Positions 8,264 to 16,581 of a stretch of DNA of 64,000 bases are shown piece after piece. Origin of the DNA: an uncultured Prevotellaceae bacterium (GTDB lineage Bacteria > Bacteroidota > Bacteroidia > Bacteroidales > Bacteroidaceae); the NCBI GenBank assembly GCA_900316985.1, contig ONFE01000001.1, positions 1 through 64,000 on the forward strand, given 5' to 3'. Positions within the stretch are counted from its first letter, which is position 1, and each line of letters starts with the position of its first letter. A model generated the notes under the pieces. That model saw only the letters and a program-made list of their open reading frames with translations, did not search any database and was not told where the DNA came from. The translations under genes were made by a program, and so were the position numbers.

Positions 8264-9427
8264 ATGAAAAGAATTATCAGCTATTTAGCCTTTGTTGTCG
8301 TGATGATTTTAGCCGTCACAGCCTGTTCCAAAAAGGAGGAAGGCGCGACAAACAATTTCCGTATCAAACGTGGTACTAATGTGAGCCACTGGCTGTCGCA
8401 GAACAACGAAGACCGTGGCGAGGCCCGTCGCTTACACATCCAGGAAGATGACTTCGCACGTCTGGATTCACTCGGCTTTGACTTTGTGCGCCTGCCAATT
8501 GACGAAGTACAGTTCTGGGACGAAGAGGGCAACAAACTGCCCGAGGCATGGGAATTGATGACCAATGCTATCAATTGGGCCGAGAAGCATCACTTGCGTA
8601 CCATCGTCGACCTGCATATCATCCGCTCCCACTATTTCAATGCCGTCAACGAAGGAGGCGGTAATGCCAATACCCTATTCACTTCTGAAAAGGCACAGCA
8701 AGACCTCATCAATATGTGGTATCAACTGTCAGACGTGCTGAAAGGATACAGCGTCGACTCCGTGGCTTATGAGTTCATGAACGAGCCGGTAGCTGAAGAC
8801 CACGAACAATGGAACCAACTCATTGCCAAGGTTCACAAGGCACTTCGCGAGCGTGAACCACAACGCACCCTCGTCATTGGCTCCAATATGTGGCAGAGCT
8901 ACGGAACCATCAAGTATCTGAAGGTGCCCGAAAACGACAAGAACATCATACTCTCGTTCCACTATTACAACCCGATGATCCTGACCCATTACGGTGCATG
9001 GTGGACGCCCATCGGCAAATATACCGGCAAGGTGAACTATCCCGGTGTGCTCGTTTCAAAGGAAGACTATGACGCTGCCAGCGACTCCGTCAAGGCGGTC
9101 ATCGATGAAAACAAATTCACCACGGAAGAATGGAATATCGACAGGATTCGAGCTGACTTCAAGGATGCCATTGAGGCTGCCAAAAAGTATAACCTTCAGT
9201 TGTTCTGCGGTGAGTGGGGCGTATATGAGCCTGTGGACCGCGAACTGGCCTACAAGTGGACAAAGGACATGCTGACTGTCTTTGACGAGTTCAACATTGC
9301 CTGGACCACTTGGTGCTACGATGCTGACTTTGGATTCTGGGATCAGAAGAAACACGACTTCAAGGACAAGGGACTTGTTGACTTGCTGATGGCATCGAAG
9401 GGATTGGAGAAAGAGGAAGCAAAATAA
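8264..9427 (+). CDS. GH5 family endo-glycanase lipoprotein
   Basis: This 387-residue protein has a lipoprotein signal with a lipobox ending at Cys21 (AVTAC-SKKEEG), so it is probably membrane-anchored at or near the surface. The catalytic domain begins RGTNVSHWL. The GH5 acid/base is in YEFMNEPV (Glu174) and the nucleophile in FCGEWGVYE (Glu317), with HYY and WCYD aromatic subsites. The fold is GH5; the substrate (cellulose, xyloglucan, mannan or another beta-glucan) cannot be read from sequence alone. It is transcribed singly, from 8220 to a strong terminator at 9453, beside the regulator at 9661. Confidence 0.88.
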   Translation: MKRIISYLAFVVVMILAVTACSKKEEGATNNFRIKRGTNVSHWLSQNNEDRGEARRLHIQEDDFARLDSLGFDFVRLPIDEVQFWDEEGNKLPEAWELMTNAINWAEKHHLRTIVDLHIIRSHYFNAVNEGGGNANTLFTSEKAQQDLINMWYQLSDVLKGYSVDSVAYEFMNEPVAEDHEQWNQLIAKVHKALREREPQRTLVIGSNMWQSYGTIKYLKVPENDKNIILSFHYYNPMILTHYGAWWTPIGKYTGKVNYPGVLVSKEDYDAASDSVKAVIDENKFTTEEWNIDRIRADFKDAIEAAKKYNLQLFCGEWGVYEPVDRELAYKWTKDMLTVFDEFNIAWTTWCYDADFGFWDQKKHDFKDKGLVDLLMASKGLEKEEAK

Positions 9428-9452
9428 TAGCAAAACAATCTCTCCACATACA

Positions 9453-9489
9453 AAAAGAGGATATCGCGCTTGATATCCTCTTTTCTTTT
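9453..9489 (+). terminator. Rho-independent terminator after GH5
   Basis: A perfect 13 bp stem (9453-9465 with 9472-9484, core GAGGATATC/GATATCCTC) with a 6-base loop is followed by CTTTTT. It lies 25 bp after the GH5 stop. Confidence 0.85.
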
Positions 9490-9634
9490 TATCAAATCTT
9501 GTTTCCTGAGGGAAAAATGTATTCGCAATACATTTTCTCTGCAATATGATACGATAATTCTATTAAGAAGTTAAAATTACACACATATAGATACAATTCA
9601 TACCATGAAATTATGACAAATGGACTATTTGCAG

Positions 9635-9642
9635 TAAATTTG
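9635..9642 (+). promoter_or_regulatory. Bacteroidota -7 promoter box (TAAATTTG)
   Basis: TAAATTTG lies 18 bp upstream of the ATG at 9661. Because it falls inside a longer possible frame starting at 9613, it argues for 9661 as the start of the regulator gene. Confidence 0.5.
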
Positions 9643-9660
9643 CAGAAAAACAGGCACTAT

Positions 9661-10329
9661 ATGAAGAAGGCATTCTTAATACTTTTTATCTATTGCGGAT
9701 TGATGTCAACTGCATGGAGCCAACAGAATCTGAACTTCAAGACGCTTGACGTGAAAGGAGGGTTGGCAGACAACTACGTACGTGACATCACACGTGATTC
9801 CTATGGCTTCATGTGGTTCTCCACCATCAACGGCCTAAGCCGCTATGACGGTTATGTCTACAAAAACTATATGTTGGACAAAGTAGGCGTTTACAATAAC
9901 GACGTGAGTCGGGTGATGGAAACGGCAGACGGGATGCTGTGGTTGGTTTCAGACAATAACGTGCTGGTTTATAATCGCCAGAAAGATGCCATAGAGAACA
10001 ATGGAAAAGAGATGCTGAACAAGCTAGGCATAAAAAAAGCCACCAACAAGCTTTATGTTGATGAAAGCCACAATCTATGGGCTTCATTAAATGAAGCATT
10101 ATATAACTACAACTACACCAAGAAAAGCCTCACGGTGATACCACTCAACCAAAAGCCTGACGTCATTGATATTGCCTCGCGTGGGGATGTGACAGCCATA
10201 CTGACAAACGACGGCAGATTCTACAGAGTGGACCTCAACAGCAAGAAACTCATTTACGAGGGAGAAACAAAACTGTCAAATATATCCCGGTATCATCATC
10301 TGTATCTTGACTGTCGGATGCGATTGTGA
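9661..10329 (+). CDS. Hybrid two-component regulator, N-terminal fragment
   Basis: These 222 residues begin with a signal peptide (MKKAFLILFIYCGLMSTAWS) and then periplasmic Reg_prop beta-propeller repeats, seen as SYGFMWFSTINGLSRYDG, ADGMLWLVSDNNVLVYN and SHNLWASLNEALYNYN. The frame ends at TGA 10327-10329. The rest of the protein continues 75 bp later in the same frame, and an alternative frame between them reads SDAIVNLYGTHS, which looks like a normal propeller strand. This is the front part of one regulator of about 1,340 residues, broken by two compensating indels or misread there. Confidence 0.75.
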   Translation: MKKAFLILFIYCGLMSTAWSQQNLNFKTLDVKGGLADNYVRDITRDSYGFMWFSTINGLSRYDGYVYKNYMLDKVGVYNNDVSRVMETADGMLWLVSDNNVLVYNRQKDAIENNGKEMLNKLGIKKATNKLYVDESHNLWASLNEALYNYNYTKKSLTVIPLNQKPDVIDIASRGDVTAILTNDGRFYRVDLNSKKLIYEGETKLSNISRYHHLYLDCRMRL

Positions 10330-10404
10330 ATCTATACGGCACACACTCCCGTAGAGCGGCCGCTCTGCTACTCGCTGAAAGAAAACAAATGGGTAACTAA
10401 TCCT

Positions 10405-13400
10405 TTGACAGAGCAGCTTCAGCACGTCAACATCACGGTCATTTATGATGACAACGACGGCCATCTGTGGATCGCAACCGAGAATAGAGGAGTTTTCGTT
10501 TGTAATGAGAATGAAGACGGACCGCTTGCCCCCTATGGCATCAGCCCTTTCCTATCCTACAACAGTCATATCAACTGCTTCTATAAGTCAGGTAGTCAGA
10601 TGTGGATGGGATCAGCCAAGCAGGGAGTGGCCTACACGAATCTGAACAACACACTTTTCTCTCTAGTGAGCACAGGCAACCGCGAAGACATCAACTACAT
10701 AACTGAAGACCGACAGGGGAACATCTGGATAGGCTTCGACGGAGACGGCGTAGCACGACAATCAGCAGGAGGGAACATCACATATTATAATGTGGAAAAC
10801 GGGGGCACTCCTTCGAACATCATAACCTCTATGGCCATCACCCCTGAAGGTGCAGTATGGCTGGGAACCTATGGCGAAGGTTTGGCCCGGCTTGAAGGTA
10901 ATCAGTTCAGAAGGATACATCTTGATAATATCAAGCCAGACAACGCAGAGGCTTTAGTGAAATGTATGATTGCCGACAACGAGAGTAACATTTGGATTGG
11001 CACGGTGGACAATGGCGTCATCTACATTGGGAAAGATGGACGTCAAACCATTCTGAACAACAACAACAATTCTCCGATGATGTCCAACAGTATCATGAGC
11101 CTGGCCATCGATGAAAACGGATGGTTGTTTATCGGCAACAGTCATGGATTATTCATCTATGATACTCGCAAACAGACATTCATCACGCCCAAGAAGGTAG
11201 CCGAAACCCTGAAAAATGAATACTTTTCTTCCATCTTCATAGATTCCCGTGGACTGGTTTGGGCCGGAAGCCGTAACGGTATTTGGATCTACCATAGGAA
11301 CAACGGAGAGATTTCCCATCTACTGGCTGCCGACGGTCTCTCCAACAATTATGTACGTGCCATCGTGGAAGACAAATTCCACTATATGTGGCTGAGTTCC
11401 GACAATGGCATTACCAGAATACAAGTAAAAGAAGGAAACGGCGCGCCCCAGTTCATATGCCAGCCCTATTATGATGAGGATGGACTGCAACAGGCCAACT
11501 TCTTCAACAATGCCGCATGCGCAACTAAAGACGGAAGATGTCTGATTGGCAGTTTCAAAGGGTATCTGCAGATTCAACCTAACCAATGTAACATCACTTA
11601 TCCTGACATGAAAGTCTTGTTCACCGAACTTTATATCGATGGCAAGGCTGTAACCGTGGGCGATGAAAGCCATGCTTTGAAAGAGAGCATGCAACTGACG
11701 AAAAAGGTTGTCATCAACGATGACGTGAATAACTTTGCCATAGCCGTATCCTGTATGAACCAGGCGATGAAGCAACGGGTCAGTTATATGTATCGTATGA
11801 AAGGACACGGCGAAAACTGGAACAAGGTAAACGGGAATTACATTTATTTCAACGAACTACCCTCAGGAAACTACACGCTGGAGGTAAAAGCCGTGGCTCC
11901 TGGGGGATGGAGCAGCGAGATTTCCACCGTACAGATTGTGGTAAAGCCACCATTCTGGTTGTCAATTCCGGCATTGATTCTTTATGGTCTTCTTGCTTTG
12001 GGGGCTTTATGGCTCTATATCCTTAAGCTCAAGAAAAAGCAAAAGAAGACGATGGAAGTGCAAAAGATGGAGATGGAACTGGCTCAGCAATACGAGATGG
12101 AAGAAAAGAAAATAAAATTCTTCACCAATATCAGCCATGACCTGAAGACACCCCTCTCACTCGTCATTGCCCCACTTGAGAAAGTACTCTCAGGAACTAT
12201 TGACAAGTCTGTTAGGACGGAACTCAATATGGCATGGAAGAATGCTAAACTGCTGCTCGATGAAATCACCCAGCTGCTAGACTTCCGCAGACTCGACGTC
12301 GGATCAGAGAAACTATACAAATCTCATGGTGACATGGTATCGCTGGTACAGAAACTGGTGCAAGGGTTCAACTACTTTTCCGAGAACCGCAACATTCATA
12401 CCAATCTGCGTATCAACGTTCAGTCGCTGGAAATGGATTTCGACGAGAACAAGATGCGGCGTATCATCAACAACCTGCTCTCAAATGCTTATAAATACAA
12501 TAAGGAGAAAGGAACGGTGAACGTGACATTAGGCGTTCGCCATCAGGACGGACGAAAGATGATGGAACTGCAGGTAGCTGATACGGGCAAGGGCATCAGT
12601 GATGAACACAAAGAGCATATATTTAAGCGCTTCTATCAGGAAAGCAATGACGGCGAATATATAGGCAGTGGCATCGGACTCCATATAGTGAAAGAGTACG
12701 TGAATATGCACGGAGGAGAAGTGACAGTCAAGGATAATCATCCCGAAGGTTCAATCTTCGTCGTTACCATACCTATAGACGAAGAGCAACAGGTGAAAGA
12801 TGAAAGACTGACGATTCAAGAGGAAGGGACGGAGCAAAGATTGATGAACAAGAGCGAAAATGCCGAGAAGACCAGTCAGGAGAATAGTCGTTCAACCATC
12901 CTTGTAGTCGAAGACAACTTTGACTCTCGTCATTTCCTCGAACGTAGCCTCAACGATGATTATGAAATTCTCACAGCCAGCAACGGAAAAGAGGCTCTCG
13001 ACATCATGAAAGACCATGACGTGAATCTGGTAATCAGCGACGTGATGATGCCTGTGATGAACGGACTGGAACTCTGTAACCGAATCAAGACAGACGTGAA
13101 CTATTCGCACATCCCCGTCATACTGCTGACCGCCAAATCAACGGAAGACAACATCATGGCAGGACTCCGAGACGGTGCCGACGAATACATCACCAAACCC
13201 TACAACCTGAATATCCTGAAACTGCGAATCAAAAAGATTCTGGAATGGACTGACGAGGTTCATCAACGTATAGCCAACGGCATAGAAATAGAGCCCAGCA
13301 AGATTACTGTCAGCTCTGTGGATGAGGAACTCATCAGCAAGGCCATCCGGCTGGTAGAAGAGAATATGCAAGACGGCAATTTCTCAGTAAGTGAACTGAG

Positions 13401-13653
13401 CAGCGCCATTGGTATGACACGCGGGCATCTCTATAAGAAGATGATGGCTATCACAGGCAAATCACCTGTGGAATTCATCCGCATACTCAAGATAAAACGT
13501 GGACGCAGCCTGCTGGAACAAGGCAAGACGAACATATCGGAAGTGGCTTATGCAGTAGGATATTCCAGCAAACAGTTCTCTAAATATTTCAAGGACGAAT
13601 ACGGCTGCTTGCCTTCTGAATTCCTGAAACGAAACAGACAGACTACAAACTAA
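10405..13653 (+). CDS. Hybrid two-component regulator, C-terminal fragment
   Basis: The open part is 1,082 residues, and the only start available near its front is a TTG at 10405, so it is not a self-standing gene. In order it has further beta-propeller repeats, a Y_Y_Y domain, one membrane helix near residue 525, a histidine kinase (NISHDLKTPLSL with the phospho-His, then an ATPase with DTGKGIS), a receiver (VVEDN, ISDVMMPVMNG with the phospho-Asp) and a C-terminal AraC-type HTH. Such fused sensors bind an oligosaccharide in the periplasm and switch on nearby glycan genes. The stop codon lies inside the att site of the integrated element. Confidence 0.85.
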   Translation: MTEQLQHVNITVIYDDNDGHLWIATENRGVFVCNENEDGPLAPYGISPFLSYNSHINCFYKSGSQMWMGSAKQGVAYTNLNNTLFSLVSTGNREDINYITEDRQGNIWIGFDGDGVARQSAGGNITYYNVENGGTPSNIITSMAITPEGAVWLGTYGEGLARLEGNQFRRIHLDNIKPDNAEALVKCMIADNESNIWIGTVDNGVIYIGKDGRQTILNNNNNSPMMSNSIMSLAIDENGWLFIGNSHGLFIYDTRKQTFITPKKVAETLKNEYFSSIFIDSRGLVWAGSRNGIWIYHRNNGEISHLLAADGLSNNYVRAIVEDKFHYMWLSSDNGITRIQVKEGNGAPQFICQPYYDEDGLQQANFFNNAACATKDGRCLIGSFKGYLQIQPNQCNITYPDMKVLFTELYIDGKAVTVGDESHALKESMQLTKKVVINDDVNNFAIAVSCMNQAMKQRVSYMYRMKGHGENWNKVNGNYIYFNELPSGNYTLEVKAVAPGGWSSEISTVQIVVKPPFWLSIPALILYGLLALGALWLYILKLKKKQKKTMEVQKMEMELAQQYEMEEKKIKFFTNISHDLKTPLSLVIAPLEKVLSGTIDKSVRTELNMAWKNAKLLLDEITQLLDFRRLDVGSEKLYKSHGDMVSLVQKLVQGFNYFSENRNIHTNLRINVQSLEMDFDENKMRRIINNLLSNAYKYNKEKGTVNVTLGVRHQDGRKMMELQVADTGKGISDEHKEHIFKRFYQESNDGEYIGSGIGLHIVKEYVNMHGGEVTVKDNHPEGSIFVVTIPIDEEQQVKDERLTIQEEGTEQRLMNKSENAEKTSQENSRSTILVVEDNFDSRHFLERSLNDDYEILTASNGKEALDIMKDHDVNLVISDVMMPVMNGLELCNRIKTDVNYSHIPVILLTAKSTEDNIMAGLRDGADEYITKPYNLNILKLRIKKILEWTDEVHQRIANGIEIEPSKITVSSVDEELISKAIRLVEENMQDGNFSVSELSSAIGMTRGHLYKKMMAITGKSPVEFIRILKIKRGRSLLEQGKTNISEVAYAVGYSSKQFSKYFKDEYGCLPSEFLKRNRQTTN

Positions 13654-13663
13654 TTTACTTTGT
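13645..13663 (+). other. Candidate attL of the integrated element
   Basis: ACAAACTAATTTACTTTGT: 6-base arms ACAAAC and CTTTGT around the 7-base TAATTTA, the layout expected of a tyrosine-recombinase core site. It recurs with one change (ACAAAG) at 21892-21910 in direct orientation. The host regulator stop codon (13651-13653) is the first three bases of TAATTTA, so integration leaves the protein unchanged. Confidence 0.6.
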
Positions 13664-13698
13664 GTTAATTTCTTGTAACTGACTGATTTTCAGTAAAA

Positions 13699-13709
13699 TA
13701 AGAGAGCAC
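13699..13709 (+). repeat. Possible integrase arm-type site, left copy
   Basis: TAAGAGAGCAC, followed by TCAAAA. The same 11 bases, followed by CCTCAAAA, occur at 21831-21841 in the same orientation. In the excised circle the two would lie on either side of the core, as integrase arm sites or accessory-factor sites do. Confidence 0.4.
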
Positions 13710-13809
13710 TCAAAACCTTGGTTCTTTCCGTCGGTTCTTATGCAAAGATAGGTCATTTATTTGTGACCGGATGGAAAAATACATTTTTTAACATCATATA
13801 GCCCTATCC

Positions 13810-13834
13810 CCATACCCCTTTTATGGGGGTATGG
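13810..13834 (-). terminator. Hairpin downstream of the 73-residue gene
   Basis: A 9 bp perfect stem CCATACCCC/GGGGTATGG with a 7-base loop lies about 30 bp beyond the stop of the 73-residue gene. On the minus strand only a weak T-tract follows, so terminator function is likely but not certain. Confidence 0.5.
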
Positions 13835-13866
13835 TTAAGGCTCTTTATAGGCTGTTAGGGCTTCTT

Positions 13867-14088
13867 TTATCCCTCTTCTTTTACATCAAAGTAGGTGGCT
13901 CCTGTTAGTTCCTGATACTCGGTATTTAAGGCTTTCATTTTATCCTCTAAAGCCTTTTTTTCATGCTCTTTTATAGCCTCCTTTTTGTCGGTCAGTAACT
14001 TCTGAAAAATCTCTATTTCCGAGGTGGTCATATTAGCATTTTTCAGTTTCTTTCTAATCTCGGTTAGGGGTGATTTTCTTTTTACCAT
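13867..14088 (-). CDS. Small coiled-coil protein of the element
   Basis: A 73-residue, highly charged protein, predicted helical from MTTSEIEIFQKLL through EHEKKALEDKMKALNTEYQEL and therefore probably a coiled coil. I recognise no family. It is separated from the capsid gene by a strong terminator and has its own -7 box at 14122, so it is regulated separately from the replication and capsid genes. It could be a regulator, a scaffold or a cargo gene; the sequence does not decide. Confidence 0.7.
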   Translation of the reverse strand: MVKRKSPLTEIRKKLKNANMTTSEIEIFQKLLTDKKEAIKEHEKKALEDKMKALNTEYQELTGATYFDVKEEG

Positions 14089-14121
14089 AAGTTCATATTT
14101 TTAAGGGGTTAAACACGCCGA

Positions 14122-14129
14122 CAAAGATA
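14122..14129 (-). promoter_or_regulatory. Bacteroidota -7 promoter box (TATCTTTG)
   Basis: The minus strand reads TATCTTTG, 33 bp upstream of the ATG of the 73-residue gene. It matches the host consensus, so this gene may be expressed from the integrated element. Confidence 0.5.
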
Positions 14130-14390
14130 CACTTTATTTTTTGCATTTGCAAATAAATTTTTGATGGCAATTAAATAGCATATCCCAACAATGGAAAACA
14201 GATTTTGCGTGAAGAAGAGCAGCGAGGGGTTTCCCGCAAATATAAAAAATATCCACCTATGGGGGGGAGTATATTTTCTTTTAATATATGGCTGTTTTTA
14301 TGCGCTCTGTTGGCTTTTCTTTTCATGTGTGGATAACTTGCTACCATGCAAATAAAATGCTCTTATATGGCTTTAAAATGGCTTTTATAC

Positions 14391-14433
14391 AAAACAAAAC
14401 AAAAAGGGTGTTTAGTATCTCTACTAAACACCC
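14391..14433 (-). terminator. Rho-independent terminator after the capsid gene
   Basis: An 11 bp perfect stem GGGTGTTTAGT/ACTAAACACCC with a 6-base loop (14406-14433) is followed on the minus strand by TTTTTGTTTTGTTTTG. It lies about 60 bp past the capsid stop and ends the main element transcript. Confidence 0.88.
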
Positions 14434-14494
14434 GAAAAACTAAATAAACCTAACTTTTAAAAAATGATAAATCACATTCCTCTATAAATATGTT

Positions 14495-15514
14495 TTACGG
14501 CTCAGTTGTTCCACTTGTCAGGTCCACCATGGTTTCACCGCTTTCCGTGTCACCGCTTGAGGGTGTTGGGTCTGTGCCGTCATCTGTTGGCTCTTCCAAA
14601 ACCAAATAGTTATTTGTTGCGCTAACCGTGCCACCGTCAAAGTATGCCTCAAGGTGCATGTGTATGATATTCTTTACCCTATCTGTCACGCTGTCAATGG
14701 TCATATCAAATGCACCGAATTGTGCAAGGTACACATCATCAGGGTTAAAGTATATTGTTGCATTGTGTGGCAAATACTTGCTCTCATATACCACGTACGG
14801 GATTGCCCCAAATATGAGGTTGTTGTTAATAAGGCCATCCATCTTTAGCATTGTTTGGAAGGCTGTTTTTCCCACCACAAAAATACCTTTATGCTGTCCC
14901 TTTGAGCCGTCCAAATAAGTAATAATATCTTCTTTGGTTGTGGCTGTTTGTGGGGTGGTACTTGTTGCATTTTCATAAAGTACCCCAAATAATACCTCAT
15001 CATATATCTGTTTTAGGGCGTCTGCTGTCAATGCGTCCTGTATTGACGTGCTTGCCGCTCTCAGTACCTCACCACTATATGCCACATTGATATATCTTTT
15101 CTTTGCCACAAATTCAAGTGTTGTCTTTGTGTTGAGCCTCATGGTATCACTCTCATTATAAATATAGTATGGCAAGTGTTCCATGTCATCATTGGCATAA
15201 ATTGTATTATTCCAAAGTGGCATTTTAAAGTTATTTTTCACGCCCTCAAAAACTTTAATATTCAGCATTTCCACCAAATTTGTATTGCTCTTTGGCGTGT
15301 GGATAATATCCAAATTTTCCCTAAATCCTTGGATTTTATTGTCTCTCTTTTCCACATCTTTAGCCATAAATTGGACCGTTCCCACGGGCACTATTTGTGA
15401 CCTCTTAAATTGTTCCTCTGCATTTTTTATGGCCTTGGTTGCCTCTATTCCGAGTGAGTTCTTTTTCTTGTCCTGTCTGTCTCTCTCTTCATTAATAAAA
15501 TTAATAATATTCAT
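14495..15514 (-). CDS. HK97-fold phage major capsid protein (probable)
   Basis: The 339-residue protein shows the layout of an HK97-type major capsid protein. The first 75 residues are charged and helical, like a delta or scaffold region. VAYSGEVLRAAS and the helix ALTADALKQIYDEVLFG resemble the spine helix. GKTAFQTMLKMDGL and FGAIPYVVYESKYLP match the typical A-domain strands. IYFNPDDVYLAQFGAFDMTIDS and HLEAYFDGG match the P-domain end. An acidic Ser/Thr/Gly tail closes it. It would form the shell of the element's particle. Unusually, no portal, protease or terminase is adjacent. An encapsulin is the alternative, but there is no encapsulin cargo gene and the context is an integrase-bearing element. 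Confidence 0.68.
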   Translation of the reverse strand: MNIINFINEERDRQDKKKNSLGIEATKAIKNAEEQFKRSQIVPVGTVQFMAKDVEKRDNKIQGFRENLDIIHTPKSNTNLVEMLNIKVFEGVKNNFKMPLWNNTIYANDDMEHLPYYIYNESDTMRLNTKTTLEFVAKKRYINVAYSGEVLRAASTSIQDALTADALKQIYDEVLFGVLYENATSTTPQTATTKEDIITYLDGSKGQHKGIFVVGKTAFQTMLKMDGLINNNLIFGAIPYVVYESKYLPHNATIYFNPDDVYLAQFGAFDMTIDSVTDRVKNIIHMHLEAYFDGGTVSATNNYLVLEEPTDDGTDPTPSSGDTESGETMVDLTSGTTEP

Positions 15515-15544
15515 ATTTGCATTATATTAAAAAATTATTTTACA

Positions 15545-15835
15545 TTATGGTAGTGGGGTAAAAACCTCACACGATTTATATTCATTCCTTAGTTGTACTG
15601 CCGCCTGCTCCGAGTTTTGTATTGCTATTTCTATTTGGGTTTGCAGCCAACAAAGTATGTCACGGGGCAGATTCTTACTTGTTAAAAGTTTGTTAAGTTC
15701 CACGGCATACACATGATATATGTTCACAAGACACAAATATTTGTCTTTTTTGTTTTGCCATTGCTCCGTATCTGCTTTTTCAAGGCGGTTAGTAAGTTTT
15801 ATTTTTGCCGCTTCTATCTCATCTAAATAACTCAT
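15545..15835 (-). CDS. Helical 96-residue protein upstream of the capsid gene
   Basis: This small protein (MSYLDEIEAAKIKLTNRLEKAD) is predicted almost entirely alpha-helical, with two helical blocks about residues 1-35 and 60-90. It lies 30 bp upstream of the capsid gene in the same transcript. The position and helical character would suit a scaffolding or head-assembly protein, but I recognise no family, so this is only a suggestion from context. Confidence 0.7.
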   Translation of the reverse strand: MSYLDEIEAAKIKLTNRLEKADTEQWQNKKDKYLCLVNIYHVYAVELNKLLTSKNLPRDILCWLQTQIEIAIQNSEQAAVQLRNEYKSCEVFTPLP

Positions 15836-15902
15836 TTTGTTCTGCTATTTTTCTTTCTTATTATTTCATATCATGCCTTTTGCATGATATGGGACGGGGA
15901 TT

Positions 15903-16010
15903 TTATTTCACCATGTTTTTCATTTTTTCTACTAACTCCCATCCCTGATTTAGTAGTACCACGGTCAGCCATATAGCCGTCATCCATTCACTTATACTTA
16001 ATATAATCAT
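15903..16010 (-). CDS. Tiny 35-residue protein, element small gene 5
   Basis: ATG at 16010 gives MIILSISEWMTAIWLTVVLL followed by a charged tail ending KNMVK and TAA. A hydrophobic stretch at 11-20 could be a short membrane or amphipathic helix. The start overlaps the stop of the previous small gene in an ATGA, which supports real translation. Function unknown. Confidence 0.5.
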   Translation of the reverse strand: MIILSISEWMTAIWLTVVLLNQGWELVEKMKNMVK

Positions 16011-16156
16011 AATAGGTTTTTCATTAAGTCCGTTATTTGTGTATATATCTCTTTGTCTTTATCTGTTTTGGCATTGTTTTTAGCCTTCATCAGTTCACTA
16101 TATCCCTTTAGGATTTGCTCTGCCATCTCGTCCGTGTGGCTTCTTGTTTCAGTCAT
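16007..16156 (-). CDS. Tiny 49-residue protein, element small gene 4
   Basis: ATG at 16156 gives a charged helical protein (MTETRSHTDEMAEQILKGYS ... MKNLL, stop TGA). It overlaps both neighbours by 4 bp (ATGA), typical of translational coupling. No family recognised. Confidence 0.55.
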   Translation of the reverse strand: MTETRSHTDEMAEQILKGYSELMKAKNNAKTDKDKEIYTQITDLMKNLL

Positions 16157-16302
16157 AGGCTCTCTATTTGTTCTGTTATTTCTTTGACGGCTTCCCGTCT
16201 CACTGAAAAGGGGACGCCCCTTAATCTCATTTCATACATTTTCATTTCCCTTTGGTTGCAAAGTTCTATGTACTTTTTTTCATTCCATTTTTTAGCCATC
16301 AT
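16153..16302 (-). CDS. Tiny 49-residue protein, element small gene 3
   Basis: ATG at 16302, or the next codon 16299, gives MMAKKWNEKKYIELCNQREM and a basic middle, with GVPFSVRREAVKEITEQIESL at the end. It overlaps the following gene by 4 bp. Small, basic and helical; perhaps nucleic-acid binding, but no family is recognised. Confidence 0.55.
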   Translation of the reverse strand: MMAKKWNEKKYIELCNQREMKMYEMRLRGVPFSVRREAVKEITEQIESL

Positions 16303-16409
16303 TTAGTTTCATTTCTTTTCCGGTTCATTATTATGCCCCTTATTTGATACTCATAAGGTATGGGCCTCTTTGCCCTCTCTTCTCTCTCAGTTGTCCATAA
16401 CTTAATCAT
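16299..16409 (-). CDS. Tiny 36-residue protein, element small gene 2
   Basis: ATG at 16409 gives MIKLWTTEREERAKRPIPYE and ends NRKRNETK. It is strongly charged. A GGAGG sequence 9 bp before the ATG looks like a Shine-Dalgarno site, which is unusual in Bacteroidota host genes. Overlaps both neighbours. Confidence 0.5.
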   Translation of the reverse strand: MIKLWTTEREERAKRPIPYEYQIRGIIMNRKRNETK

Positions 16410-16560
16410 TATTTAGCCTCCTATATTTTTTGTATAAGTTATGAAAACCCCTATCTACTTCCATTTGTTCAGGGGTTAGGTTAAGTTCCTGCGCTTTCCT
16501 CAGGTAGTAGCGAGAAAAGTCCTTTTTCTTAATAGGTTCTTTTTGTGTTGCCATTGTCAT
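16402..16560 (-). CDS. Tiny 52-residue protein, element small gene 1
   Basis: ATG at 16560 gives MTMATQKEPIKKKDFSRYYL, a helical RKAQELNLTPEQMEVDRGF and a basic end KKYRRLNND. It overlaps the next gene by 8 bp. It is the first of five tiny genes between the 89-residue gene and the 96-residue gene. No family recognised. Confidence 0.55.
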   Translation of the reverse strand: MTMATQKEPIKKKDFSRYYLRKAQELNLTPEQMEVDRGFHNLYKKYRRLNND

Positions 16561-16581
16561 ATTATTTTTAAATTATTATTT

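Larger units (their letters stand above)
14089..14494. other. Intergenic region after the capsid gene (406 bp)
   Basis: Contains the promoter of the 73-residue gene (14122-14129), an AT-rich tract with a run of eight G, and the strong capsid-gene terminator (14391-14433). I see no coding frame. Confidence 0.6.

Noticed and set aside
14495-15514. Capsid-like protein as an encapsulin
   Set aside because: No cargo enzyme gene adjoins it and it lies in an integrase-bearing element; kept as a minor alternative.
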